Notes: a model not told the origin generated them from the letters alone. 64,000 bases of DNA from Streptomyces sp. NRRL S-646 (GCF_000720765.1 NZ_JODC01000003.1:620001-684000), one strand, 5' to 3'; shown: positions 54,273 through 63,505, counted from the stretch's first letter. Numbers and translations: made by a program.

Positions 54273-55334
54273 GTGGCAGCGCACCGCAGGCCCAGTCGGC
54301 GCTCGCTCAACGGCAGTTCGGCCCGGACGGCGTTCACGATCGCCGTGGCGGGCGCGGCCACCGCGACGGGCTTCGACGGGACCGGGCACGCCGAGCCGGA
54401 CCTGACGCCGACGCAGGTCAAGGCGGAGGTGGACAAGCTGTACCAGGAGGCGGAGGTCGCCACCGAGAAGTACGACGGGGCGAAGGAGCAGGCGGACACC
54501 GCCGAGCGGCGGCTGTCGACCCTGCGGGACGAGGCGGCGCGCAAGACGGACAGACTCAACTCCGCGCGGGACGAGCTCAGTTCGATGGCCGCGGCGCAGT
54601 ACCGGGACGGCGGTCTCGACCCGGCACTGCAACTCGCGCTGTCGGACGACCCCGACCACTATCTCGAGGGGGCCGAGTTCGTCGACCGGGCGGGCACCCG
54701 GCAGGCGGCAGCCGTGGCGGGCGTACGGGAACAGCTGCGGGAGATCGAGCAGTTGCGCGGGGCCGCCCGCATCGAGCTGGCCGGGCTCAGGTCGCGACAG
54801 GCGGAGCTGAAGCGGGACGAGAGGACGATCACCGGGAAGCTGGATGCGGCGCGGCGGCTGGTGTCCCGGCTGTCGGCCGCCGAGCGCGCTCGGCTCGGGG
54901 CCGGCACCGAGCGCGCCTCACGGTCCGCCACGGGCGGCCGGGACGGCCTCGTCTCCCCCGGGGCCCTGACCGACGAGGCGCCCGACTCCCGCGCCGCGGC
55001 CGCACTCTCGTATGCGTACTCCAAGCTCGGCAGCCCCTATGTGTGGGGCGCGACCGGCCCGGACGCCTTCGACTGCTCGGGCCTCGTCCAGGCCGCCTAC
55101 CGCTCCGCGGGCATCTCCCTGCCCCGCACGACCTACGCCCAGATCGACGCCGGCCGGCGCGTCTCCCGCTCCGAACTGGCCCCGGGCGACCTGGTGTTCT
55201 TCTACTCCGGCATCAGCCACGTCGGCATCTACGTCGGCAACGGCATGATGATCCACGCCCCGAACCCATCGGCTCCGGTGCGGATCGCGCCGATCGACGA
55301 GATGCCGTTCGCGGGCGCCACACGCGTGGTGTGA
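54273..55334 (+). CDS. Secreted NlpC/P60 peptidoglycan hydrolase, second copy
   Basis: GTG 54273 gives 353 residues and is paralogous to the gene at 51299: signal peptide (TAFTIAVAGAATATGF), coiled coil (about 50-215), linker, then NlpC/P60 (about 235-353) with Cys in FDCSGLVQ, His in SGISHVGIYVG and His in MMIHAPNPSA. AAAGGA lies 12 bases upstream. It probably has a similar wall-remodelling role but a different control region, since no riboswitch is visible. Confidence 0.9.
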   Translation: MAAHRRPSRRSLNGSSARTAFTIAVAGAATATGFDGTGHAEPDLTPTQVKAEVDKLYQEAEVATEKYDGAKEQADTAERRLSTLRDEAARKTDRLNSARDELSSMAAAQYRDGGLDPALQLALSDDPDHYLEGAEFVDRAGTRQAAAVAGVREQLREIEQLRGAARIELAGLRSRQAELKRDERTITGKLDAARRLVSRLSAAERARLGAGTERASRSATGGRDGLVSPGALTDEAPDSRAAAALSYAYSKLGSPYVWGATGPDAFDCSGLVQAAYRSAGISLPRTTYAQIDAGRRVSRSELAPGDLVFFYSGISHVGIYVGNGMMIHAPNPSAPVRIAPIDEMPFAGATRVV

Positions 55335-55350
55335 GCTCGGGCGGAGGACC

Positions 55351-56079
55351 TCAGACCAGCCGTCGCGCCGTCGCCCACCGTGTCAGCTCGTGCCGGTTCG
55401 ACAGCTGCAACTTCCGCAGGACCGCCGAGACATGGGACTCGACCGTCTTCACGGAGATGAACAGCTGCTTGGCGATCTCCTTGTACGCATATCCCCGGGC
55501 GATCAGACGCAGCACCTCGCGCTCGCGTTGGGTGAGGCGGTCCAGGTCCTCGTCGACCGGCGGGGCGTCGGTGGAGGCGAAAGCATCCAGGACAAACCCG
55601 GCCAGACGCGGAGAGAAGACGGCGTCGCCCTCCTGCACGCGGAAGATGGAGTTGACGAGGTCCGTGCCGGTGATCGTCTTGGTGACGTAGCCGCGTGCGC
55701 CGCCCCGGATCACACCGATCACGTCCTCCGCAGCGTCCGACACGGACAGGGCGAGGAAGCGGACCGGCTGCTCTGCGTCGGCCATCAACGCGGCGCAGCG
55801 GCGCAGGACTTCGACACCGCCACCGCCCGGCAGGTGGACGTCGAGGAGGACGACCTCCGGTCGGGTCGCGGTGATGACCGTGACCGCCTGGTCGACGTCC
55901 GCGGCCTCGCCGACGACCTCGACTCCGGTCTCGTCGGTCCGGCCGATCTCGGCCTGGACGCCCGTACGGAACATACGGTGGTCGTCGACGAGGACCACAC
56001 GCACGTGCCGCTCGCCCGCGCCTCCGGCGGCCTTCGGCTCCACAGACTCCGCGTTCGCCTCGGTCGGATCGCTCATCAC
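55351..56079 (-). CDS. LuxR-family response regulator
   Basis: The 242-residue product has a receiver domain (about residues 25-145, phosphoacceptor in VVLLDVHLPG, acidic pair in VLVDDHR) and a LuxR/NarL helix-turn-helix (RLTQREREVLRLIARGYAYK then VKTVESHVSAVLRKLQL). Translation is coupled to the sensor kinase: the GTG at 56079 overlaps the kinase stop. It pairs with the PspC-containing kinase. Confidence 0.93.
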   Translation of the reverse strand: MMSDPTEANAESVEPKAAGGAGERHVRVVLVDDHRMFRTGVQAEIGRTDETGVEVVGEAADVDQAVTVITATRPEVVLLDVHLPGGGGVEVLRRCAALMADAEQPVRFLALSVSDAAEDVIGVIRGGARGYVTKTITGTDLVNSIFRVQEGDAVFSPRLAGFVLDAFASTDAPPVDEDLDRLTQREREVLRLIARGYAYKEIAKQLFISVKTVESHVSAVLRKLQLSNRHELTRWATARRLV

Positions 56080-57401
56080 GTCTTCTCCGCCCTCTCCATC
56101 TCCAGCTCGACCTCCGTGCCGCCGTCCGGCACCGCGCGCAGCCGCGCCGTACCGCCGTGGCGCTCCATGCGGCCGATGATCGATTCTCTGACGCCCATGC
56201 GGTCGGCGGGTATCGAGTCCAGGTCGAAGCCGGGGCCGCGGTCCCGGACCGACACGAAGACGGTCTTCCCCTCGACTTCGGCGTAGACCTGTACGGCGCC
56301 GCCCTCGCCACCGTACTTGGCGGCGTTCACCATCGCCTCGCGCGCGGCCTGCATCTGCGCGCCGATCCTCTCGTCGAGCGGGCAGTCGCCGACGATGACG
56401 ACCTCTATGGGGACGCCGTGCTTGTCCTCCACCTCCGCGGCGTTGCGCCGTACCGCGTCGGCCAGGTCGGTGGGTTCGTCGGCCTCGTCCTTGCCGGTGC
56501 CCTCGGGCTTGTAGAGCCAGGTGCGCAGGTCGCGCTCCTGGGCGCGGGCGAGGCGGCGGACCTCGTTCGCGTTCTCCGCGTTGCGCTGGATCAGGGTCAG
56601 GGTGTGCAGCACGGAGTCGTGGACATGGGCGGCGACCTCGGCGCGCTCCTGCGCGCGGATGCGCATCAGGCGCTCCTCGGAGAGGTCCTGGGTCATACGG
56701 ACGAGGTAGGGACCCGCAAGGAGCGTTATCCCGACGAGGACCGCGAGGGCCGCCTGCAGGACGGAGCCGAGGTGGGCGGCGGAGCCCTGGAGCACGAAGA
56801 TGCCGGAGACGCCTGCGGTGACGAGGAGGACACCGCCTGCCGCGCGCAGCAGGGTGAGCGTGCGCCGGCGGCTGCCGACCTCGACCCAGCGGGCCCGGCG
56901 GGCGTTGTCCGCCTGGCGCCAGACCAGGGCGACGCCCGCGCCGACGAGGACGGTGGGCCAGAGATAGGCCTTGGCTCCGCCGCCCACCTTCACATTGCCC
57001 ACGAAGACCATGGCCACCACGACCATGAGGAGCAGGGCGACGATCTGGCCCTTGTCCGGCTTGCGGGCGACCAGCCTGCGACGGCCGTCCGGAGAGGTCT
57101 CGGTACTGACCAGCGAGGGGGGTCTCTGGCCGCCGACGCCACCGACGCCGAGCGGAACGAAGAACCAGAACGCGGCATACAGCAGCGCGCCGAGGCCGTC
57201 CGCCATGAACAGGCCGACGAACACGAGCCGCACCCAGATGACCGGCAGCCCGAGATGCCCGGCGAGCCCCCGCGCCACGCCACCGAGCCAGCGTCCGTCG
57301 CTGCTGCGGTAGAGCTTGCGCGGCGGCCGCGGTTCGACGAGTGGCGCTGCAGCGGCTTCCGGCATGCCATCGATACTCACACGGTCGGAGGACAGGGGCA
57401 T
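56076..57401 (-). CDS. PspC-domain sensor histidine kinase (NarL/LiaS-like)
   Basis: ATG 57401 (GGGGG upstream) gives 441 residues; ATG 57365 is an alternative. A PspC domain (KLYRSSDGRWLGGVARGLAG then VRLVFVGLFMADGLGALLYA) opens the protein, followed by further membrane helices. The HisKA_3 dimerisation region has the phosphoacceptor in VAAHVHDSVLHTLTLIQRN, and the ATPase has a G-box ending VRDRGPGFDLDSIP. PspC domains sense envelope stress in other systems. The kinase is divergent from another PspC protein at 57545, a LiaFSR-like arrangement. Confidence 0.92.
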   Translation of the reverse strand: MPLSSDRVSIDGMPEAAAAPLVEPRPPRKLYRSSDGRWLGGVARGLAGHLGLPVIWVRLVFVGLFMADGLGALLYAAFWFFVPLGVGGVGGQRPPSLVSTETSPDGRRRLVARKPDKGQIVALLLMVVVAMVFVGNVKVGGGAKAYLWPTVLVGAGVALVWRQADNARRARWVEVGSRRRTLTLLRAAGGVLLVTAGVSGIFVLQGSAAHLGSVLQAALAVLVGITLLAGPYLVRMTQDLSEERLMRIRAQERAEVAAHVHDSVLHTLTLIQRNAENANEVRRLARAQERDLRTWLYKPEGTGKDEADEPTDLADAVRRNAAEVEDKHGVPIEVVIVGDCPLDERIGAQMQAAREAMVNAAKYGGEGGAVQVYAEVEGKTVFVSVRDRGPGFDLDSIPADRMGVRESIIGRMERHGGTARLRAVPDGGTEVELEMERAEKT

Positions 57402-57544
57402 CAGGGTCGACCCCCGAGACACCCCTGATCTTCGAACTCGGGCCCGGTCGAACGGTTCCCGGGCGCCGGCTCAGGGGCGATATCAGGGTCCGGCCAGGGT
57501 CGTACCGACTCCCGTCGGAGCGGCTCGGCCGTCACCATGGACAC

Positions 57545-58996
57545 ATGACAGATCACGAGCGCGCCGCGACGGGTCCGGGACCCGGCTCCGGCCCGCGCCC
57601 CGCTCCGGGCGCCGGGCCGCAGGATGCCGCGACCGCCGCGGATGCCGCACCCGCCGCCGGGGCGGGGCCCGGTGCGGGAGCGGGCGCGCAGGAAGAGGGG
57701 GGTGCGGGCGCGGAGGCCACCGAGGCTCCCCGCAGGTTCCGCCGCGACCGCCGGTACAAGGTGCTTGCGGGGGTCTGTGCCGGGCTCGGGCGGCAGTGCG
57801 ACATGGATCCGGTGATCTTCCGGATCACGCTCGCGGTGCTCTCCGCGACCGGCGGCATCGGCCTGCTCTTCTACGGCTTCGCCTGGCTCCTCATCCCGTA
57901 CGAGGACGAGGAGGAGAACGAGGTCCGCAAACTGCTCACCGGCCGCGTCGACGGCCAGGCGCTGACCGCGGTGATGTTCGCGCTGGTCGGCTGCGGGGTG
58001 TTCCTGTCGCTGCTGAAGAACGGCGGGGTGCTGGCCTTCGCCGTCGTCCTCTCCCTCCTCCTCGCGGGCGCCGGGTACTGGTCGCGGCAGCGCGGCGCGC
58101 CCGACCCCGACCCGCTGGCCGCGCAGGCCGTCGCCGACGCCCCGCCGGAGGCCCAGGCACCGCCGGTCCCCGCCGCCTACCCCTCCTGGTGGCGCGACCC
58201 CATCGTCAAGGACGGCACGCACGTCGGCGGCACCGGCTATCTCTGGGGTCCCCGGGACTCCCGCGACCGGGACATCGCGGCGGCGGTCAACATCAGCCTC
58301 GGCACGTCCTGGACCAACCGCGCGGACATCCGCACACCACGCTCCCCGGCGCCCAGACCGCGCGGCCCCCGCTGGATAGGCGGCTGGGTCTTCCTGCTCG
58401 CCCTGCTCGCGGGTGGCCTCGGGACGGGGCTGACCTGGGACGACCACGCGCTCGGCACCAGCCTGCAGACAGGTCTGTCCTGTGCGCTCCTGGTCCTCGG
58501 TCTGGGCATCGCGGTCAGCGCGTTCCTGGGGCGTACGGGGGCGGGGTCGGTCTTTCTCGCCATCATCACGGCGGCCCTGCTGGCCGGCTCGGCGGCCCTG
58601 CCCAAGGACGTCGGCACGCACTGGATACGCACGACCTGGCAGCCGGCCGCGGTGGCGGACGTGCAGGAGAAGTACGACGTCGGCAGTGGCGTCGGCACCC
58701 TGGACCTGAGCCGGCTGCACCCGGCCCGGGGGCAGACGGTGAGCACGAGGGCCGACGTCGGCATGGGCCGGCTGAAGGTGATCGTTCCGAAGGACGTGAC
58801 CGTGAAGCTGGGCATCGACGTGGGGGTGGGCGACATCCAACTGCCGGGCGACAAGCCGGGAGACGTGGACGTGGAGCCGGGCAAGCACAAGGAGTTGACC
58901 CTGTCGCCGGTGTCGGGCGGCAAGAACACCGGCACTCTCGACCTCGAGCTCCGGGTCGGTCTCGGACAGGCGGAGGTGAGCCGTGCTGCGTCATGA
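57545..58996 (+). CDS. PspC / LiaF-like membrane protein
   Basis: The 483-residue product has an Ala/Gly-rich N-terminus, a PspC domain (residues about 65-130: YKVLAGVCAGLGRQCDMDPV then ITLAVLSATGGIGLLFYGFA), four or more further helices, and a C-terminal beta-rich domain (DVGMGRLKVIVPKDVTVKLG then GVGDIQLPG) resembling the LiaF/DUF2154 type. LiaF proteins inhibit their cognate kinase until envelope stress. Divergent transcription from the PspC kinase makes that the natural hypothesis. Confidence 0.85.
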   Translation: MTDHERAATGPGPGSGPRPAPGAGPQDAATAADAAPAAGAGPGAGAGAQEEGGAGAEATEAPRRFRRDRRYKVLAGVCAGLGRQCDMDPVIFRITLAVLSATGGIGLLFYGFAWLLIPYEDEEENEVRKLLTGRVDGQALTAVMFALVGCGVFLSLLKNGGVLAFAVVLSLLLAGAGYWSRQRGAPDPDPLAAQAVADAPPEAQAPPVPAAYPSWWRDPIVKDGTHVGGTGYLWGPRDSRDRDIAAAVNISLGTSWTNRADIRTPRSPAPRPRGPRWIGGWVFLLALLAGGLGTGLTWDDHALGTSLQTGLSCALLVLGLGIAVSAFLGRTGAGSVFLAIITAALLAGSAALPKDVGTHWIRTTWQPAAVADVQEKYDVGSGVGTLDLSRLHPARGQTVSTRADVGMGRLKVIVPKDVTVKLGIDVGVGDIQLPGDKPGDVDVEPGKHKELTLSPVSGGKNTGTLDLELRVGLGQAEVSRAAS

Positions 58997-59231
58997 GTTC
59001 CAGCCGGGGCGGCTGGTCGCCGGTGTCTTCCTCGCCCTCGGGGGCGCCATCTACGCCGGTGACGCGGGCGGCCTGTGGGAGACACCATGGTTCGCGGTGA
59101 TCCCGGTCGTCACGGGCGGCCTATGCCTGGCCGGTGCGGTGGGAGCACTGACCCGGGGCATACGGCGGCGCCGGGCCGTGACCTCCGGAAAGGCGCCGAA
59201 TGAGGCACAGCTGAATGCACCGGGAACCTGA
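58983..59231 (+). CDS. Small two-span membrane protein
   Basis: GTG 58983 lies within the end of the PspC gene (14-base overlap), so translation is coupled. The 82 residues contain two hydrophobic segments (LVAGVFLALGGAIYAGDA and FAVIPVVTGGLCLAGAVGAL) and a basic end. It is probably an accessory of the PspC/LiaF-like protein; function unknown. Confidence 0.7.
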   Translation: MLRHEFQPGRLVAGVFLALGGAIYAGDAGGLWETPWFAVIPVVTGGLCLAGAVGALTRGIRRRRAVTSGKAPNEAQLNAPGT

Positions 59232-59239
59232 CTCGGGCC

Positions 59240-59560
59240 CCAGGGGTGGCGGCGGCTCCACGCCGGGAAACATGACCCGGGACAGGGACTGCGCGGCCTC
59301 CCCACCCAGCGACGTGTCCGGGCACGCGGGAGGGCCGGCTGCGCGCCAACAGACATGACCCGGGCACGCGGACGGCGCAGCCGTCAGGCCCTAAGACACG
59401 ACCAGGGGCGGGACGGCGTGCGCTGCACGCCGGGAGGCAGGTCCAGGCAGGCGGGCCGCGCGGCCTCCGCGTCCGGCGACATGACACCGGGCTCCGGAGG
59501 CGGCGCGGGCCCAGGTCGTGCCGGAGGGCTGCGCCACCGGTAGCCCCCGCCGATCAGGAG
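59240..59560 (+). repeat. Degenerate repeats in a gene-free stretch
   Basis: Phrases of the type ACATGACCCGGGCACGCGGA recur with changes near 59270, 59311, 59351, 59441 and 59480, roughly 40 or 80-90 bases apart, each followed by a GCGCGGCC-like block. The 329-base gap has no convincing gene. It may be decayed coding or repeat DNA. Confidence 0.4.
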
Positions 59561-59568
59561 CTACCGGT
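59536..59568 (-). terminator. Hairpin overlapping the end of the DoxX gene
   Basis: ACCGGTAGC pairs with GCTACCGGT across 15 bases and includes the DoxX stop codon (59561-59563). Confidence 0.55.
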
Positions 59569-60091
59569 AGCCTGCCGCCCGTTGCCTGCGCCGTGCGCGG
59601 AGTGCGGCGTCCAGGGAGAACGTGGCGGCGCCCGCGAGGACGAGGGGGAGCCAGGCCATCAGGTAGGCGAGGTCGTTGCCGTAGTAGTACGGGTCGGAGG
59701 CCCAGCTCACGGTCAGCCACAGGCTGAGGGAGATCAGTGCGCCGCCGAGCGCTGCCAGGCGCGCGAACAGGCCGATCAGGGTGCCGATGCCGACAGCCAA
59801 CTCCCCCAGGGCGATGGCGTAGCCGAAGCCCACGGGGTTCTTCAGGGCCAGGTCGACCATGGCCGGGATGGCGGAGGAGTCGCGGACGTTGCGCATCATC
59901 TCGCCGATGGAGCCGGCCCCGGAGTCCTTCATGAACGCGCTGTTGGTGAGCTTGTCCAGCCCGGCGTAGATGAAGGTGACGCCGAGGAAGACGCGAAGCG
60001 GAAGGAGGGCGTATCGGGTGGCGGAGTCGCGCCAGCTCCGGTCGCCGTCGAGGTACGGGGTGTGCGTGTCCGTGCGCATGCCGTGAGTCAT
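59561..60091 (-). CDS. DoxX-family membrane protein
   Basis: ATG 60091 (GAGAGG upstream) gives 176 residues. Segments LPLRVFLGVTFIYAGLDKL, GYAIALGELAVGIGTLIGLF, LAALGGALISLSLWLTVSWA and YLMAWLPLVLAGAATFSLDA are membrane-spanning, and R-x-x-x-G-x-x-F-x-x-A-G-x-x-K near residue 40 is the DoxX signature. DoxX proteins are quinone-linked or redox-protective membrane proteins in other bacteria. The role here is inferred only from family. Confidence 0.88.
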   Translation of the reverse strand: MTHGMRTDTHTPYLDGDRSWRDSATRYALLPLRVFLGVTFIYAGLDKLTNSAFMKDSGAGSIGEMMRNVRDSSAIPAMVDLALKNPVGFGYAIALGELAVGIGTLIGLFARLAALGGALISLSLWLTVSWASDPYYYGNDLAYLMAWLPLVLAGAATFSLDAALRARRRQRAAGYR

Positions 60092-60216
60092 CGCTGTCGC
60101 CTCTCGCCCGCTGGGCCGGGACCCCTCACCAGACGATACGTACGCAATGGACGGTGCGCTCAATGCGTTCGTACCGATTTCAGCGCCGGCGCCCCGCGCC
60201 GCGAGGGGTGTGCCGT

Positions 60217-61500
60217 TCAGTCCGTCACATCAATCGCGTACCTATTCGTCTCTACCCCCGCTGCCGTGACTACTTGCACCTCGACCCTCCCGGGTTCCAC
60301 CTCCGCCGGCACGGGCACGGTCAGGGCCGCGTCCGTCGGGTTGCTGAAGCCGCCGGTCACCGGGACGAGGGGCACATGGACGTTCACCGTGCCGATGCGG
60401 ACCACCATCCGCGTCAGCCGGTCGGCGCCCTGGGCGCCCGGCGGGACGAAGCCCGCGCCGCGGATCTCGATGTCGTCGCCCGTGCGGATGGGGGCGTCGA
60501 GGTCGCCGGCCTCCCGGGCGCGCACCACGGAGAGGATCACCGGGCGGCCGCCCTCCGCGTACTTGCCGGCCACATAGGTCGCCGCCGACACGAGCACGAC
60601 CACCGCGAGACCCCACGGAAGGTCCGGCAGCTGGTCCGGGCGGCGGGCCAGCCGTACCGCGGCGAACAGCACGGCGACGGTGCTGATCACGACGTACTGG
60701 ATGTCGGCGAAGGTGCCCCGCCCCGAGTCGTCGGTCAGCAGGTCGGCCGCCCGGGGCCGGTCCGCCCGTACCTTCTGCAGCCGCTGGCCGAGGACCCGCA
60801 GCCCCACCACGCGCCGCACGAGCACCGCGATGCCGCACACCACGGCGAGGACGGTGACGACACCGGCGCCGCGGGCGAGTGCGAGACCGGAGATCACGGC
60901 GTCGCGCTCCGCGTGGTCGGAGGCAGCGGCCAGACGGCCGGCCAGGAGCAGCACGGCGTAGGCGACGAACAGCACCCAGGCCGCCGCCACCGTGCGGGAC
61001 GTAGACAGGCGGTTGTCCTCGCCGACGACGGGAGCCAGCACGCCGCCGCGCGCACGGTGGAACCAGGACGCGGCGGTCAGCACACCGCCCACGACCACCG
61101 CCGCGAGCAGACCCGCCGTGCGTGCCGTCGTCCAGCCCGCCCCGATGGCCGTGAGCGACTGCACCAGCAGCAACAGCACCACCAGCGCCCACACCGCACA
61201 CACCGTCCGCCGCCACAGCCGGTCCAGCCAGGCCTCGCCCTCGGCGCGGCCGCGTTCGGCGACGAGTTCCGCGGACTGGGTCAGCTCCTCCGAGACCCAC
61301 TGGCGGGAGGCCGAGGCCGAGTGCGCCACCGCGGCGGGCAGCCCCTGTCCGGCCGCGAAGCCGTCGCGCATCAGCAGGAATTCGGCGACCGCACGCCGGT
61401 GCCCCTCGCGCGCCCCACGCAGACAGTCCCCGCAGGTACAGCCGCCCCCATGGACGCCTCCGGGCGCGTCCGCGCCGCCTCTCGCCTCCTGCACCGCCAC
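60217..61500 (-). CDS. Polytopic membrane protein with N-terminal Cys cluster
   Basis: The start is uncertain: GTG 61500 (MAVQEARGGADAPG) is chosen, GTG 61494 or 61527 are possible. About 427 residues result. A short cysteine cluster CTCGDCLRGAREGHRR near residue 20 could bind metal. Five hydrophobic segments follow (for example VWALVVLLLLVQSLTAIGAG and RTVAAAWVLFVAYAVLLLAG). The C-terminal 110 residues look like an outward or cytoplasmic beta domain (DIEIRGAGFVPPGAQG, VHVPLVPVTGGFSN) of IPT/TIG type. I do not recognise the family. Confidence 0.7.
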   Translation of the reverse strand: MAVQEARGGADAPGGVHGGGCTCGDCLRGAREGHRRAVAEFLLMRDGFAAGQGLPAAVAHSASASRQWVSEELTQSAELVAERGRAEGEAWLDRLWRRTVCAVWALVVLLLLVQSLTAIGAGWTTARTAGLLAAVVVGGVLTAASWFHRARGGVLAPVVGEDNRLSTSRTVAAAWVLFVAYAVLLLAGRLAAASDHAERDAVISGLALARGAGVVTVLAVVCGIAVLVRRVVGLRVLGQRLQKVRADRPRAADLLTDDSGRGTFADIQYVVISTVAVLFAAVRLARRPDQLPDLPWGLAVVVLVSAATYVAGKYAEGGRPVILSVVRAREAGDLDAPIRTGDDIEIRGAGFVPPGAQGADRLTRMVVRIGTVNVHVPLVPVTGGFSNPTDAALTVPVPAEVEPGRVEVQVVTAAGVETNRYAIDVTD

Positions 61501-61639
61501 GCCCGCCGCCCGCCTTCCCCGCAACACCCGTGTGATGACAGCGAATTGTGCCCTACGCCACCCCACCCCCGCCCGGCAGGTCCGGTCAGCCCGGGGTGAA
61601 GTGGGGCCGTCGTGTTGACCCGGCTGCGAGAATTTCCCT

Positions 61640-62524
61640 ATGGCCGAGATCATCCAGCGGGACGGGACCTGGGCCTTCGACGGCACCACGGTCAGGATCA
61701 CGCCGGGTCTCCACCGCTCCGTGCCGCTGTTCCGGCAGACGTACGGGGAGGTCGCGGTGCCCCTCGAAGCCGTAGCGGGCGTGGTCTTCGAACCGGAACG
61801 CAAGCGCGGGCGGCTGCGGATACGGCTGCGCGAGGGCGCCGACCCGCTGCTCCAGGCGACCGGCGGGCGGCTGCCGGATCCGGCCGACCCGTACCGGCTG
61901 GTGGTGGACGCGGACCGGGCCGGGGTCGCCGAGTACGTCGCCGAGGAGATCCGCCGGGCCCTGCTCCTTGACCAGATCCCCAAGGAGCCGACCAAGGCGT
62001 ATCTGCTGCCGGGGCCGCCCGTCCCGGTCTCGGTGCGTTCCTCCGACGGAACCGTCTCCTTCGACGGCACCCAGGTGCGCATCGACTGGGCCGACACCTC
62101 CGACCGGGTCAAGCGGGCGACCGGGCCGCGGATCATCGCCGTCGGCGACCTCGTGCAGGTCGAGTGGCTGCCCAACTCCGGTTACGAGGACGGCTTCCTG
62201 CGCTTCGTGACCCGCGAGACGGTGTTCTCCAAGCTGCCGCCGGAGAAGGACCCGTACGCACTGGACCTGTGGGGCAGCGCCCGCCGCGACCTGCTCACCG
62301 CGCTGGTCGCCACCGCGATCACCGCGCGCCTGCCGCATCCGTCCACCCGCAACGGGGGCCAGTACGCGGAGAGACGGCCGCCGACGGCCGCCGTGCCGCC
62401 CGCGGCCGACCACCACGACGTACTCCTGCGGCGGCTGCGCGAGTTGGGCGAGCTGCACCGGGAGGGGGTCCTCACGGACGAGGAGTTCGCGATGACCAAG
62501 GCGGCGGTACTGCGAGGTTTCTAG
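61640..62524 (+). CDS. DUF4429-SHOCT protein
   Basis: The 294-residue product contains two DUF4429-like repeats (residues about 5-105, with WAFDGTTVRITPG; residues about 130-235, with VSFDGTQVRIDW) and a C-terminal SHOCT motif (LLRRLRELGELHREGVLTDE then EFAMTKAAVL). The repeats are PH-like. It has no signal or membrane segment. Such proteins are common in Streptomyces; function unknown. It converges on the aldolase gene across repeat A. Confidence 0.88.
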   Translation: MAEIIQRDGTWAFDGTTVRITPGLHRSVPLFRQTYGEVAVPLEAVAGVVFEPERKRGRLRIRLREGADPLLQATGGRLPDPADPYRLVVDADRAGVAEYVAEEIRRALLLDQIPKEPTKAYLLPGPPVPVSVRSSDGTVSFDGTQVRIDWADTSDRVKRATGPRIIAVGDLVQVEWLPNSGYEDGFLRFVTRETVFSKLPPEKDPYALDLWGSARRDLLTALVATAITARLPHPSTRNGGQYAERRPPTAAVPPAADHHDVLLRRLRELGELHREGVLTDEEFAMTKAAVLRGF

Positions 62525-62580
62525 CCGAACCGTGAGCTTTGGCTGAAGGGCGGCCAAGCAGAACGGGCGAGGTCCGCCGG

Positions 62581-62676
62581 CACGCCCTTAAGGGGCGCGG
62601 GGCTGTGTCGATATGCGGCTCCGCCGCGTGGGCGCGACCAGCCACGATGGCGCCGCAGACGATAAACGGCACATCG
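62581..62676 (+). repeat. Dispersed intergenic repeat A, copy 2
   Basis: Begins CACGCCCTTAAGGGGCGCGG and ends ACGGCACATC, matching copy 1 at 302-381 at both ends, with a longer centre (CTCCGCCGCGTGGGCGCGAC). It lies between convergent genes. Confidence 0.6.
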
Positions 62677-62695
62677 CGGCACGCCAGCGGAGCGC

Positions 62696-63505
62696 CTAGC
62701 TGAGCAGATCCGGCTCGCTGCGGCTGATGTCCTGCCACAGCGGCTGGTAGTTGATCCATGCCACCAGGTCGCCGCCGAGCTGCTCGCGGGTGGCCACCGC
62801 CGCCCGGTGGTCGATGAGGAGGGGGCGTCCGGCGGCCTTGGCGGTCAGCTGCACCTGGGCGGAGCGTTCCATGGACACGAACCACCAGGCCGCCGCGTCC
62901 ACCGAGTCGCCGACGGTCAGCAGCCCGTGGTTGCGCAGCACGAGCGCCTTGCGGGAGCCGAGCGCGGAGGCGATACGGCGGCCCTCCTCGGCGTCGACGG
63001 CGACACCGGTGTAGGCGTCGTAGAGGGCGTGGTCCTCGTAGAAGGCGCAGCTCTCCTGGGTGATGGGGTCCAGGAGGTCGCCGAGCGCGGACAGGGCCCT
63101 GCCGTGCACCGAGTGGCAGTGGGCGACGGCCACGACGTCCGGACGGGCCGCGTGGACCTGGGCGTGGACGGTGAAGGCGGCCTGGTTGACGTGGTAGCGC
63201 CCCTCGATCACCTGCCCGTCCGAGTTGGCGAGCACCAGGTCGCTCACGGTCACGTGCTTGAACGGCATCCCGAACGGGTTGACCCAGAAGCAGTCGCTGT
63301 ACTCGGGGTCACGCGCGGTGATGTGCCCCGAGACGCCGTCCTCGAAGCCTAGCCGCCCGAAGATCCGCAGCGCGCCCGCGAGCCGTTCCTTGCGATGCCG
63401 GCGCTCGTCGTCGAGCGAGTCGTGCATCGGCGGCATCGCGAACCGCAGCCGGTCGCTGGGAAGGGCGGGCGGCGGGGTGGGCCCGGTCCCGGGGGTCCCG
63501 TGCAT
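62696..63505 (-). CDS. Class II aldolase / adducin family protein
   Basis: The 269-residue product has the class II aldolase fold: VSGHITARDP, FWVNPFGMPF, zinc-binding His in VAVAHCHSVHGRAL and the later His in LVLRNHGLLTVGD. Members cleave or epimerise sugar phosphates such as fuculose-phosphate; some, such as this length class, act on other hydroxy-acid substrates. The substrate cannot be named. It diverges from the flavin-type gene at the right edge. Confidence 0.85.
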   Translation of the reverse strand: MHGTPGTGPTPPPALPSDRLRFAMPPMHDSLDDERRHRKERLAGALRIFGRLGFEDGVSGHITARDPEYSDCFWVNPFGMPFKHVTVSDLVLANSDGQVIEGRYHVNQAAFTVHAQVHAARPDVVAVAHCHSVHGRALSALGDLLDPITQESCAFYEDHALYDAYTGVAVDAEEGRRIASALGSRKALVLRNHGLLTVGDSVDAAAWWFVSMERSAQVQLTAKAAGRPLLIDHRAAVATREQLGGDLVAWINYQPLWQDISRSEPDLLS

